In this document: positions 53,881 through 62,915 of the stretch, piece after piece | Layout: every line of letters begins with the position of its first letter | How positions within the stretch are numbered: position 1 is the stretch's first letter | Origin: Mycobacterium sp. JS623 | Lineage (GTDB): Bacteria > Actinomycetota > Actinomycetes > Mycobacteriales > Mycobacteriaceae | Direction of reading: 5' to 3' | Assembly: GCF_000328565.1 (NCBI RefSeq) | Contig: NC_019966.1 | Coordinates: 6,014,001-6,078,000 of the forward strand | Length of the DNA stretch: 64,000 nt | Translations under genes and position numbers: made by a program | Notes under the pieces: model-generated | What the model saw: only the letters and a program-made list of their open reading frames with translations | Told to the model about the DNA's origin: nothing | Database searches by the model: none

Positions 53881-55127
53881 TGACCAAGCGCAGCCTAAAG
53901 GAATCGATCGTCGGTCCAATACCCGCCGACTGGACTGTCGCGTCATTGGGCGAGCTGAGCAGCAAGACAACTGTAGGTTTTGTCGGGTCCATGTCACACC
54001 TATTTGCAGAAAGCGGTGTGCCATTATTGCGTGGAACCAACGTTCTCCCAGGCCGACTGGACCTGAAGGAGCTTCGATACATTTCTTCAGCGACGCATAA
54101 GAAGTGGGCAAAGTCTTCTCTGCAGCCGGGTGATCTTGTCATGGTTCGTGTCGGCTATCCAGGAACTACGGCGGTTGTTCCGAAGTCAATTGGCCCAGCG
54201 AACGCCGCGAGTCTCGTAATCGTCCGGCCTGATCCTAAACTGCTTAGTGCCGAGTTTGCGATGCAAGTGCTCAACTCCCCGTCGGGAAAATCACGCCTCC
54301 AAGCTGGACTCGTTGGCGGGGCTCAGCAGGTCTTCAATACGGCACTGGCAGCAAAGTATCCAATTGCTCTGCCCCCGCGCGCCGAACAAGATGCCATCGC
54401 GGAAGCTCTTGGCGACTCAGATGATCTGATCGCCACACTGACGCGGCTGATTGCGAAGAAGCAGGCGATTAAGCAGGGCATGATGCAGCAGCTCCTTACC
54501 GGTCGGACACGTCTGCCTGGATTCTCTGGAGAGTGGACTGAATTCCGGCTTGGCGACATCGGCGAAAGTTTGATCGGATTGACCTATAGCCCTCGGAACG
54601 TGAAGCAGGCGGGCACACTTGTGCTGCGTTCATCGAATATCCAAGACGGACGGCTCGCGTTTGACGACAACGTCTACGTCGACTGCCCCATACGCGACCG
54701 AATCCGGTTACGCGAAAACGACATCCTGATCTGCGTTCGAAACGGAAGCCGTCGGTTGATTGGTAAGAGCGTCCTGCTGGATCGTCGGGTCGCCGGGCAG
54801 ACCTTCGGAGCATTCATGGCGGTCTACCGGTCTCGCTCGAATCCGTTCCTGCAGTACTTCTTTCAGTCGAATGACTTCAAGCGTCAGATTGATGAACATC
54901 TTGGCGCCACCATCAACCAGATAACCAACGGCAGCCTCAATGGTTTCGTGGTTGCTTTGCCGGATGTGGCTGAACAGCGAGCAATTGCTGATGCGGTTAT
55001 TAGTGCCGACGCCGAGATCGATACGCTGCGCGCTCGCCTTACAAAAGCACGGAGCATGAAGAGCGGCCTGATGCAGCAGCTTCTTACCGGTCGCACCCGC
55101 CTGCCCGCCTTGGAGACCGTGTCGTGA
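53880..55127 (+). CDS. hsdS: Type I restriction-modification specificity subunit HsdS
   Basis: A 415-residue protein with two target-recognition domains and two conserved helical spacers: after TRD1, DLIATLTRLIAKKQAIKQGM then MQQLLTGRTRLPGF; at the C-terminus, a matching MQQLLTGRTRLPAL. This internal repeat places the two half-site readers in a pseudo-symmetric HsdS. Its GTG shares one base with the hsdM stop (TAGTG). The TRDs have lower GC than the flanking genes, as is usual for exchangeable recognition domains. The recognition sequence cannot be predicted by eye. Confidence 0.95.
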   Translation: MTKRSLKESIVGPIPADWTVASLGELSSKTTVGFVGSMSHLFAESGVPLLRGTNVLPGRLDLKELRYISSATHKKWAKSSLQPGDLVMVRVGYPGTTAVVPKSIGPANAASLVIVRPDPKLLSAEFAMQVLNSPSGKSRLQAGLVGGAQQVFNTALAAKYPIALPPRAEQDAIAEALGDSDDLIATLTRLIAKKQAIKQGMMQQLLTGRTRLPGFSGEWTEFRLGDIGESLIGLTYSPRNVKQAGTLVLRSSNIQDGRLAFDDNVYVDCPIRDRIRLRENDILICVRNGSRRLIGKSVLLDRRVAGQTFGAFMAVYRSRSNPFLQYFFQSNDFKRQIDEHLGATINQITNGSLNGFVVALPDVAEQRAIADAVISADAEIDTLRARLTKARSMKSGLMQQLLTGRTRLPALETVS

Positions 55128-58100
55128 GTACCGTCGGCCAGCTAGAGCGCGCGACACAGCGCCGGGCTGTCAGGCTGTTTCAGGATCATCTGGGCTACGG
55201 GCACGCCGGCAACTGGGCAGAGCGCGTTGGTAACTCGAACATCGAGGAGACAATCCTTCGCGAGAACCTGCTGGCGCGCGACTACGACGACGTCGTTATA
55301 ACGAGGGCGATCAACGAGCTGCATAAGGCCGCTGGCGTTGGTGGTGCACGCAGCCTGTACGAGGCCAACCGTGCCGTCTACGATCAGCTGCGCTATGGCG
55401 TGAAGGTGAAGCGTGGGGTGGCCGAGCAGTACGAGACGATTCGGCTGATCGACTGGGGCAACCCGAACGCGAATCACTTCGTGATCGCCGAAGAGGTGTC
55501 GATCAAGGGCCAGCACACCAAGCGCCCCGATGTTGTGCTGTATGTGAATGGCTTGGCACTGGGTGTGATCGAGTTCAAGCGCTCGAAGGTCAGTGTGTCC
55601 GAGGGGATACGGCAGAACATCGGCAACCAGCAGCAGCATTTCATCAGGCCGTTCTTCTCCACCGTTCAGTTGCTTTTTGCCGCCAACGACGTGGAGGGTC
55701 TGCGGTACGGGGTAATCGAGGCGCCGGAGAAGTATTGGCTGGAGTGGAAGGAGCCGTCTGATGTCGCGCAGCCGCTTGACCGTGCGCTGCTGCAAATGTG
55801 TTCCAAGGAGCGCTTTCTGGAGTTGATCCACGACTTCATGGTGTTCGACTCGGGGGTTAAGAAGATCGCGCGGCACAACCAGTATTTCGGTGTGAAGGCC
55901 GCGCAGAAACGGGTCACCAAACGCGAGGGTGGCATCATCTGGCACACCCAGGGCTCGGGCAAGAGCTTGACAATGGTGTGGTTGGCCAAGTGGATTCGTG
56001 AGCACCAGGACCAGGCGCGGGTGTTGATCATCACTGATCGCACCGAACTCGATGTGCAGATCGAGGGCGTCTTTGGCGGCGTCAACGAAGAGATCTACCG
56101 GACCATGAGCGGCGCTGATTTGATCGGCACGATCGACAAACACGATCCGTGGCTGATCTGCTCACTGGTGCACAAGTTCCGTAGCGGCGATGACGACGCG
56201 GAGCGTGACGAGGCTGGCGGCGACTTCATCGCCGAACTGAATGCGAAGCTTCCCAAGAACTTTGCGGCTAAGGGCAATCTTTTCGTCTTTGTCGACGAGG
56301 CGCACCGCACCCAGTCGGGTGCGATGCACCGCGCCATGAAGGCGCTGCTGCCGGGGGCGATGTTCATCGGCTTCACCGGCACACCACTGCTCAAGGCTGA
56401 CGCGGCGACCAGCATCGAAACCTTCGGTAGCTTCATCCACACCTACAAGTTCGACGAGGCCGTGCGCGACGGTGTGGTGCTCGATCTGCGCTACGAAGCG
56501 CGCGACATCGACCAGGAGCTCAAGGGTGGCGCCAAGGTCGACGAATGGTTCGAGACCAAGACGAAGGGACTGACCGACCTCAGCAAGGCCCGGCTCAAGA
56601 AGCGGTGGGGCACCATGCAGAAGGTGGTGTCTGCCAAGTCCCGCGCCGAGATGATCGTGCAGGACGTACTGCTGGACTTTGCGCGCGAACCACGTCTGGT
56701 AAGCGGGCGCGGTAACGCCATGCTCGTCGGCGACAGCATCTACCAGGCGTGCAAGTTCTACGAGATGTTCGTGGCTGCCGGCTTCACGGGCAAGTGCGCC
56801 ATCGTCACCAGCTACGTACCCAATCCTGGCGACGTCGCCAAGGAGGATTCCGGCGAGGGCGCGACCGAGAAGTTGCGCCAGTATGAGATTTACCGTCAGA
56901 TGCTGGCCGACTACTTCGACGAACCCGCCGACAAGGCCGTGCTGCGGATCGAGGAGTTTGAGAAGGACGTCAAGCGCCGTTTCATCGAAGAGCCCGGCCA
57001 AATGCGGTTGCTGATCGTCGTGGACAAACTGCTGACCGGCTTCGACGCCCCGAGCGCGACGTACCTCTACGTCGACAAGAAGATGCGCGATCACGGCCTG
57101 TTTCAAGCCATTTGCCGGGTGAACCGGCTCGACGGCGACGACAAGACCTACGGGTACATCGTCGACTACCGCGATCTGTTCAAGTCACTGCACGCGGCCT
57201 ACACCGACTACACCACCGAAGCATTCGAAGGGTATGAGAAGAAGGACATCGAGGGGCTCCTCGAAGACCGCATCGGAAAGGCCCGCGAAGACCTCGACGA
57301 CGCGCTGGAGAAGATCCGCGCCTTGGTCGAGCCGGTCAAGGCGCCCAAGGGCACGTTGGAATACCAGCACTACTTCGTGTCGGACGTCCCCGGTGACGCC
57401 GGCCAGATCAAGGCCAACGAATCAAAGCGTATCGCGTTCTACAAGGCAGTTGCGTCTCTCGCCCGCGCCTACGCCGGGATCGCCAACGACATGGACCGCG
57501 CCGGCTACTCACTTGCGGAGGCCGACGCCATCAAGGAGGAATTGGCTCGCTACGTTGCCGCGCGCGACGAAGTCGAACTCGGCGCCGGCGAAAACATCGA
57601 CCTGAAGCAGTTCGAGGCTGGCATGCGCGCGCTGCTCGACACCTACATTCAGGCCGATCCCGTCGAGAACGTCGCCACCTTCAACAAGGGCCTGGTGGAG
57701 CTGATCGCCGAACACGGTAAAAATGCCCTCGGCACAATGCCGCCAGGAATCCGCAACAATTCGCAGGCCGCCGCCGAGACAATCGTCAACAACGTGCGCA
57801 AGACGATCATCGACGAGCACGCGATGAACCCCAAGTACTACGACAAGATGAGCGAGCTACTCGACGCTCTCATCGAACAACGCCGCCAGGACGCAATCGA
57901 CTACAAGCAGTATCTGGCTGAGGTGATGGCGCTGGCCGCCAAAATCGGCACCAAGGAGTCGGATACCAAATACCCGGGCTGGGTCACCACCGTCGCCCAG
58001 CGCGCACTGGTTGACTTCGGCTGGTCCGACGGCGTGAATGTCCAGGTTGTCTACGACACGATTCAAGGCGAGAAGAGCCACGACTGGACCGGCAACAAGT

Positions 58101-58213
58101 TCAAGCAACGCGAACTGTCTCACGCGCTGCGCAAGGTGCTGCCCGAAGACGTCGACTCCGACCGGCTTTCGGCGCTCATCAGCTTGCTCAAGGAGCACGA
58201 TGAGTTTCGCTAA
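55124..58213 (+). CDS. hsdR: Type I restriction endonuclease HsdR
   Basis: A 1029-residue motor/nuclease subunit. The N-terminal PD-(D/E)xK nuclease shows RPDVVLYVNGLALGVIEFKR (about 132-151). The SF2 translocase follows, with Walker A THTQGSGKS-like WHTQGSGKSLTM, DEAHRTQ and FTGTPL, then helicase motif VI region QAICRVNR. The C-terminal third is helical and binds HsdM/HsdS. It overlaps hsdS by 4 nt, so the three subunits are translationally coupled. No frameshift or missing motif is seen, so the system appears complete. Confidence 0.95.
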   Translation: MSTVGQLERATQRRAVRLFQDHLGYGHAGNWAERVGNSNIEETILRENLLARDYDDVVITRAINELHKAAGVGGARSLYEANRAVYDQLRYGVKVKRGVAEQYETIRLIDWGNPNANHFVIAEEVSIKGQHTKRPDVVLYVNGLALGVIEFKRSKVSVSEGIRQNIGNQQQHFIRPFFSTVQLLFAANDVEGLRYGVIEAPEKYWLEWKEPSDVAQPLDRALLQMCSKERFLELIHDFMVFDSGVKKIARHNQYFGVKAAQKRVTKREGGIIWHTQGSGKSLTMVWLAKWIREHQDQARVLIITDRTELDVQIEGVFGGVNEEIYRTMSGADLIGTIDKHDPWLICSLVHKFRSGDDDAERDEAGGDFIAELNAKLPKNFAAKGNLFVFVDEAHRTQSGAMHRAMKALLPGAMFIGFTGTPLLKADAATSIETFGSFIHTYKFDEAVRDGVVLDLRYEARDIDQELKGGAKVDEWFETKTKGLTDLSKARLKKRWGTMQKVVSAKSRAEMIVQDVLLDFAREPRLVSGRGNAMLVGDSIYQACKFYEMFVAAGFTGKCAIVTSYVPNPGDVAKEDSGEGATEKLRQYEIYRQMLADYFDEPADKAVLRIEEFEKDVKRRFIEEPGQMRLLIVVDKLLTGFDAPSATYLYVDKKMRDHGLFQAICRVNRLDGDDKTYGYIVDYRDLFKSLHAAYTDYTTEAFEGYEKKDIEGLLEDRIGKAREDLDDALEKIRALVEPVKAPKGTLEYQHYFVSDVPGDAGQIKANESKRIAFYKAVASLARAYAGIANDMDRAGYSLAEADAIKEELARYVAARDEVELGAGENIDLKQFEAGMRALLDTYIQADPVENVATFNKGLVELIAEHGKNALGTMPPGIRNNSQAAAETIVNNVRKTIIDEHAMNPKYYDKMSELLDALIEQRRQDAIDYKQYLAEVMALAAKIGTKESDTKYPGWVTTVAQRALVDFGWSDGVNVQVVYDTIQGEKSHDWTGNKFKQRELSHALRKVLPEDVDSDRLSALISLLKEHDEFR

Positions 58214-58922
58214 TGCCTACCTCACCGTGGGCGGTCTTGGGGTGGATGTCGTCTACAAGGACATCAAGAACCTGCACATCTCGGTCTACCCACCGATGGG
58301 GCGCGTGCGGGTGGCCGCACCGGAGCGCCTCAGCGAGGACGCGATACGCCTCGCGGTCGTGGAGCGGCTGCCGTGGATCAAGAAGCAGCGCCGGCGCCTA
58401 CTGGACGCCCAGCGGCAGACTGAGCGCAAGATGGTGTCCGGTGAGACGCACTACGTGTGGGGTGAGCGCTACCGCCTCGACGCCTCGCGCGTGGGGCGCT
58501 CGAACGTGTCGATGCAGGGCAGAACCCTCTGGCTGACAGCACCAGCCGGCTCCGACATCGACGCGCGCAGCGGCATTCTCGATCGGTGGTACCGGCGGCA
58601 GCTCAAAGCGGCAGTGGCGCTGCTGCTGGACAAGTGGCTGCCGATCATCGGTGTGGACGTCGAGAAGGTAGTCGTGCGCCGGATGAAGACCAAGTGGGGC
58701 ACCTGCCAGACGGCCTCACGCACCATCTGGGTCAACCCGGAACTGGCCAAGAAGAACCCGCTGTGCCTCGAATACCTCGTCGTCCACGAACTCGCCCACT
58801 TCCACGAACGCACCCACAACGAGCACTTTGTTGCGTTGATGGACAAGTACTTGCCCGACTGGCGCGCGCGCCGCGATCAACTAAACGGTGCGCCCTTGGC
58901 TCAGGAGTCTTGGACTGGGTGA
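58200..58922 (+). CDS. YgjP/DUF45-type zinc metallopeptidase
   Basis: A 240-residue protein with the gluzincin motif HELAHFHERTHNEHF (HExxH plus a third His) near 198-212. An N-terminal beta domain (KNLHISVYPPMGRVRVAAPE) and KTKWGTCQT complete the YgjP/M48-like signature. Its ATG lies 14 nt inside hsdR, so it belongs to the same operon. This family often accompanies type I restriction genes, although its role there (perhaps subunit proteolysis) is unproven. Confidence 0.88.
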   Translation: MSFANAYLTVGGLGVDVVYKDIKNLHISVYPPMGRVRVAAPERLSEDAIRLAVVERLPWIKKQRRRLLDAQRQTERKMVSGETHYVWGERYRLDASRVGRSNVSMQGRTLWLTAPAGSDIDARSGILDRWYRRQLKAAVALLLDKWLPIIGVDVEKVVVRRMKTKWGTCQTASRTIWVNPELAKKNPLCLEYLVVHELAHFHERTHNEHFVALMDKYLPDWRARRDQLNGAPLAQESWTG

Positions 58923-59043
58923 GTGCACAGCCCTGAACGCCCCCGGCCTCGGTGTCCTCGGCCGTGGTTGTCGATGTTGGTGTATGGCACCGTCAGGACC
59001 TCACCTTCTCCGGCGGAACCGGATTAAGACTCCAGACCGGCGC

Positions 59044-59607
59044 TCACGCCGCCGCATCGTCGGCGAGGTAGCGGTACACGGTGGCGCGGGAGACCCCCAG
59101 CATCTTTGCGATGTCAGCAGCCGCGATGCCCTTCTCCCGAAGCTGACGGGCCTTGGCGGCATCGGCGTCGTCGACCTTGCGTGGGCGCCCGCCCTTACGT
59201 CCGTTGGCGGCGGCAGCGGCCAGCCCGGCGCGGGTCCGCTCGATCATGGTGTCGCGTTCGAGTTGGGCGAAGGCCGCCATGATCGTCAACATCGCCGTAC
59301 CCATCGGTCCCTCGGTGTGCAGACCTTCGGTGAGGCTGCGGAACCCGATCCCGCGAGAGGTGAGTTGCTCGACGACGGCGAGAACGTGTTGGGTGTTGCG
59401 TCCGAGCCGGTCCAGCTTCCATACGGTGAGCACGTCACCTTCGCGGAGGTGGTCGAGGCAGGCATCGAGATGGGGTCGGGACGCGGTCGAGCCGCTCGCG
59501 CCATGGTCGGTGAAAATTCGCGTCGCTCCGGCTTGCTCAAGCGCGTCCAGCTGAAGCTGGGGGTTTTGATCGGTCGTCGAAACCCGTGCGTATCCGATGA
59601 CTGCCAA
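59044..59607 (-). CDS. Serine recombinase (resolvase/invertase family)
   Basis: A 187-residue small serine recombinase. The nucleophile Ser is in IGYARVSTTDQNPQLQ (residue 10), the catalytic Arg region is KLDRLGRN, the E-helix is MGTAMLTIMAAFAQLERD, and a C-terminal Hin-type HTH ends KMLGVSRATVYRYLAD. Family members cut and rejoin DNA at short inverted sites. A site-like inverted repeat lies just upstream of its start. No transposase gene is nearby, so this is not a complete Tn3-type unit. Confidence 0.93.
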   Translation of the reverse strand: MAVIGYARVSTTDQNPQLQLDALEQAGATRIFTDHGASGSTASRPHLDACLDHLREGDVLTVWKLDRLGRNTQHVLAVVEQLTSRGIGFRSLTEGLHTEGPMGTAMLTIMAAFAQLERDTMIERTRAGLAAAAANGRKGGRPRKVDDADAAKARQLREKGIAAADIAKMLGVSRATVYRYLADDAAA

Positions 59608-59619
59608 CTGCTACTCCCG

Positions 59620-59671
59620 TGTCTCATAATCCCGTCGAACTCCGGGTTTCGATACTAGAGGTTGTGAGACA
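59620..59671. promoter_or_regulatory. res-like inverted repeat upstream of the serine recombinase
   Basis: TGTCTCATAA (59620-59629) and TTGTGAGACA (59662-59671) are inverted copies with one mismatch. The GAGACA half-site recurs in the direct repeats nearby. Position next to the recombinase suggests a crossover or regulatory site; unproven. Confidence 0.5.
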
Positions 59672-59750
59672 GGTTTTCAAGACACCTGATCGAGTCGTTG
59701 AGCCTGGAAGCGTTCGTCCCGACAGAAGCGATATCTCAGTCTCAACAAGC

Positions 59751-59767
59751 GATCGTTTTCGAGACAC
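59751..59767 (+). repeat. 17-bp direct repeat, left copy
   Basis: GATCGTTTTCGAGACAC occurs here and exactly at 61040-61056. A shorter variant GTTTTCAAGACAC lies at 59673-59685. The two full copies bracket the two-gene nuclease unit. Confidence 0.8.
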
Positions 59768-59833
59768 GGGGATAGCGGCATTTTGCGCCTTCCGGCCGAG
59801 TCACGCCGCGCCCGCAACGGCGGGACCCCGTCT

Positions 59834-60391
59834 CTATGGGCGTCGATGCGACGGCGGACGACGCTTTTCGGCGCCGCGATTCTCCGCTGCTGCCCCGTGA
59901 ATGGCGGACTTGAGTTCGTCGTAGGCACACTTACGCGGACCGAGTTTGGCTATCAGCGGCGCGAGCCGAATCGTGTTCTGCTCCGGGAGTTTGTTGGTGG
60001 GCAGCACATAGAAGGTCCATTGTGCGACGTCGAGCGGGTTGATGGCACCAGGGTCCGTAGTTTCGAGCAGACAGAAGACGTACACGTCGGCGCTTCGCCC
60101 CGCACTCTCCGCAAAGGTATCGGTGCGGGCGTCCCAGCCCGTTGCGGGGCGGATGCCGAACACGATCTTTGATAGCTGGGTTTGCTTCCACGTCTGCACG
60201 TAGGCAGCCGACTTCACCTCGACACCGATATCACCGATGACAAGGTCGTACCGGTCCCATTCCACGCGCTTCGTGTCGTGAATGCCGAGTGCTGTAGCCA
60301 CGATGTACTCGGCCAGCACGCCGCGGGTGGTGTTAGACAGCAGGTCGCCGTACGCCCACTCCCAGAATCCCTGTTTGTTCGGGTGAGTCAT
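59834..60391 (-). CDS. Putative PD-(D/E)xK restriction-like nuclease
   Basis: A 185-residue protein. The segment TRGVLAEYIVATALGI, then YDLVIGDIGVEVKSAAYVQTW (read in two parts, residues about 22-70), has the E...D...ExK layout of restriction-endonuclease-like enzymes: Glu in the first helix, Asp in YDLVIGD, and Glu-Val-Lys. The C-terminus is basic (NRGAEKRRPPSHRRP) and may contact nucleic acid. Its start overlaps the upstream gene's stop by 4 nt. I do not recognise the two-gene unit as a named system. No methyltransferase is adjacent, so self-protection must work differently. Confidence 0.65.
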   Translation of the reverse strand: MTHPNKQGFWEWAYGDLLSNTTRGVLAEYIVATALGIHDTKRVEWDRYDLVIGDIGVEVKSAAYVQTWKQTQLSKIVFGIRPATGWDARTDTFAESAGRSADVYVFCLLETTDPGAINPLDVAQWTFYVLPTNKLPEQNTIRLAPLIAKLGPRKCAYDELKSAIHGAAAENRGAEKRRPPSHRRP

Positions 60392-60906
60392 CGTCGAGTC
60401 CTCATCGCTTGTGCAGTTCCCTTGCCCAGCACGGTCGTCACTTTGTGCCGGTCGATGTCGTCGAGGGTCAGCACCGCTTCGGGCCGGGTGATCCGCTTGA
60501 TGTCCTCGACGTTCGGCTGCGGCACCAGTAGTGCCAGTTCGCGTGCCTCATAAACGTCGATGTTTGTGTGTATCCACTGGTTCTGAGCGGTGAGCTCGTG
60601 GTCGACGCTCACGAACCAGTTCGCCATGAATTCCTGCAGGTGCGGGATGAGAGTCCAGACTTTGCGCCGGGCGAGTGCCGACCGCGCATCAGGCCGGGTG
60701 AATGCGAGCCAGGCCAGTTTTCCACTGTCGGCCTCGGTGAGCTTCCAGAACGCGCGACCATTGTGCGTCAGGACATTCGGCGGCCTGGTGGCGGCGATCT
60801 CTTGTCCGATCTCGCGGGCCAGCCTTCGGTAGTCGGGCAGCGTGTCGGTCCAGTTGGGCGCGCTGTCGAAGTAGTCGTGTGGCTGCTTGCCACGAACGTC
60901 GTCCAT
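60388..60906 (-). CDS. Unknown partner of the PD-(D/E)xK-like nuclease
   Basis: A 172-residue protein from ATG 60906, chosen for the GAGGGG about 10 nt upstream; an in-frame ATG 30 nt further up is less likely. It shows no catalytic motif I can name. Visible features are an Asp/Trp-rich start (DYFDSAPNWTDTLPDYRRLA), a Trp-rich middle (RAFWKLTEADSGKLAWLAF) and a basic C-terminus (TAQAMRTRR). Translational coupling to the nuclease suggests a control, specificity or immunity subunit. Confidence 0.6.
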   Translation of the reverse strand: MDDVRGKQPHDYFDSAPNWTDTLPDYRRLAREIGQEIAATRPPNVLTHNGRAFWKLTEADSGKLAWLAFTRPDARSALARRKVWTLIPHLQEFMANWFVSVDHELTAQNQWIHTNIDVYEARELALLVPQPNVEDIKRITRPEAVLTLDDIDRHKVTTVLGKGTAQAMRTRR

Positions 60907-61039
60907 CAATCGCGTCCCCTCACTGCGGCGGAACAATTGCGCCTGGCCTCGCTCCGTTCACGACACCCCGTTCCCCGGTTGCCTCCAAAACCCTCAGCAT
61001 CGTATGTCGGCAGATGTCTTTGGCCATTTCGAAAGCGAG

Positions 61040-61056
61040 GATCGTTTTCGAGACAC
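61040..61056 (+). repeat. 17-bp direct repeat, right copy
   Basis: Exact copy of 59751-59767 (GATCGTTTTCGAGACAC), same orientation, about 1.29 kb away and just upstream of the two-gene nuclease unit. The flanking AAGC bases also match. It may be a recombinase site or the scar of an insertion. Confidence 0.8.
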
Positions 61057-61118
61057 ACACAATCAGTAAATGAAGTTCGCAGGATTAGTAACTCGGGTTT
61101 CTTCGATGGAGGACAAGT

Positions 61119-61176
61119 CCAACCCAAGGAAGAAAGTGTCCACGGGGTTGGCTAGTCACCCATATGGACTGACTAG
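61119..61176 (-). terminator. Two tandem hairpins ending the P-loop-like gene
   Basis: On the minus strand CTAGTCA/TGACTAG (61152-61158, 61170-61176) forms a 7-bp stem that includes the stop codon. Immediately after it, CCAACCC/GGGTTGG (61119-61125, 61145-61151) forms a second 7-bp stem. A double-hairpin terminator is the simplest reading. Confidence 0.55.
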
Positions 61177-62915
61177 GTGCTGCCAGCTATGCCGATGAGC
61201 GTCTCAGTCAACGCATTTGCCAGTTCGTCCGGCTGCATCGGGTCCTGGATGACCTGAAAGTGCTCCTCGTTTTCCTCGGCCCAAGGCGTTCGCCGCTCCA
61301 GTTCGTACTGGAGGTTAAATTCGTCTCCGTAGCCCAAGAAGGCTTGAACCAACTTCCTACTGAATTTTCGCTCGTTAACCTGTTGGATCCCCAACCACTT
61401 CGGGTAACTCAGATTCTGCGCATCTGGCCTCGGCATGCTGTTCGGCACTCTTACGCGGATCCCACAGATGTCTTCTAGGGCTGTAACCGTCTGACTCGTG
61501 AGGTCATTGGAGTCTGCGTACCTTTTCAAGTCGGTGACTGTCGCAAATGCGAGGGTCTCTGCCAGCATCTCAGCAGTGCTTAGAACATCATCGAGCACCA
61601 GGGTGCTCCCTGCAGGTGGGATCCGTTCAAGATTATCGATAAGAACCGCAGCAATTGCTTTAAGCCCGCGATTGCGCTCATCATCTTTAGGATGATAGAT
61701 CACGCCACTGAATCGTCCCTGAACAGCCACAACACTAGGCAATTCTTTGTACCCACATAGCTTAGCGTGCAAATCTACCTCCTCGCGTACACCGCCCGAT
61801 ACAGTGCCGTCTAGTTTCGAGAAGGGTGTGATGACGGCGAGCGACTCAGATTGAATCACCAACTGGCGGTCGCGCCAATTAATCTGCTCGTCAATCTTAC
61901 GAACCAATTCCTTTACAAGGGATACGTTTCGAACCCCCTCGACACCGGTCTCGATTGACAACATTCGAAAGGCCTCGGGAGTGGGTGTAACGCATTGCTC
62001 ATCTGAGCCATCCAGGTCCAGGAGAGCTGGCCACCTCCTTGTCAGGCTCGCACGACTCGGGCTCGCCGGCACATCGTCGTCTGCCTCATCTTCGATCCTG
62101 AAACGATACTCGTCGATCGTCGTGGGTTCGAAGAGTACAAACTCGCGACGTAACAACGACGAGACTCGTTGTACGGCGTTTAATGTCGCATCCTCCGGCG
62201 CTACTCCTTTGCGCCGCACCTCACTGATTGGGTGTGAGAGATAAACACAACGGTGATCGCCCTCAATCAACTTCACTAGGGTGGCCAATGGGTGTTTGAC
62301 AGACACAAGATAGACGGGACAGCGCGTATCCCCTGATACAGCCGTGGCTAGAGCCTTCGTACTACGGAACTCCACTAGGCGCCAGTCAAGCAGCCTTTGC
62401 AATGTCCGAATTTCATCGGAAAGTGCGAGGGCATCGTATGGGTAGAAAATCTGTCCGACACCGCTCAGGCGATAGTAAATGTCATAGATGTCGTCAATGA
62501 GGTTGACGACCACGTCTGGCACCCAGCGTGCGTTCGCGACAAGCTTGTAGTTGACGCATGGCGTGATAGTCGTACTCCCGGGCGCCCACCACGATGTATG
62601 CATGGTAAGTACGACGTTTTTTTGCTTGAGAGAATCCACAAGGATGGAGTCGACTGTCTGGAAAGCCCTGGACCACACTGCTTCTAATAGTGGTTCACTA
62701 CCGAGAAGAAATTCAATCAGAGTTTTGTTGTTCGTGGTATCGAGCCCGAGCACATCTGATTCCGCCGCGAGGAGATAGCTCTCGAACGCGAAATGCGACC
62801 AGTCGCTTCCGAGGCTCTCTGCGAGCCGCCGACCTGCGTTGTCTAAACCAAGCCCACTTGTTCCCGTAACAACGACAAGGCGATATTCGTTCTGTGCACG
62901 GGACGCACGGATCAT
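61173..62915 (-). CDS. Multidomain P-loop-like protein with deoxyribosyltransferase-like and PRTase-like segments
   Basis: A 580-residue protein not recognised as a whole. Residues 13-30 look like a nucleotide-kinase P-loop (VVVTGTSGLGLDN), but the Walker Lys is absent. Residues about 198-265 (CVYLSHPISEVRR) resemble the first strand and loop of nucleoside deoxyribosyltransferase/SLOG folds. Residues 438-452 (STLVLDDVLSTAEML) match the PRPP-binding loop of phosphoribosyltransferases, without the usual Gly. It is coupled to the small gene upstream by a 4-nt overlap. GC is lower than in neighbours, suggesting separate acquisition. A nucleotide-targeting defence role is inferred only. Confidence 0.6.
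   Translation of the reverse strand: MIRASRAQNEYRLVVVTGTSGLGLDNAGRRLAESLGSDWSHFAFESYLLAAESDVLGLDTTNNKTLIEFLLGSEPLLEAVWSRAFQTVDSILVDSLKQKNVVLTMHTSWWAPGSTTITPCVNYKLVANARWVPDVVVNLIDDIYDIYYRLSGVGQIFYPYDALALSDEIRTLQRLLDWRLVEFRSTKALATAVSGDTRCPVYLVSVKHPLATLVKLIEGDHRCVYLSHPISEVRRKGVAPEDATLNAVQRVSSLLRREFVLFEPTTIDEYRFRIEDEADDDVPASPSRASLTRRWPALLDLDGSDEQCVTPTPEAFRMLSIETGVEGVRNVSLVKELVRKIDEQINWRDRQLVIQSESLAVITPFSKLDGTVSGGVREEVDLHAKLCGYKELPSVVAVQGRFSGVIYHPKDDERNRGLKAIAAVLIDNLERIPPAGSTLVLDDVLSTAEMLAETLAFATVTDLKRYADSNDLTSQTVTALEDICGIRVRVPNSMPRPDAQNLSYPKWLGIQQVNERKFSRKLVQAFLGYGDEFNLQYELERRTPWAEENEEHFQVIQDPMQPDELANALTETLIGIAGST

Noticed and set aside
55142..56143. Minus-strand frame of about 333 codons inside hsdR
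   Set aside because: Antisense of the nuclease/helicase region with all HsdR motifs on the other strand.
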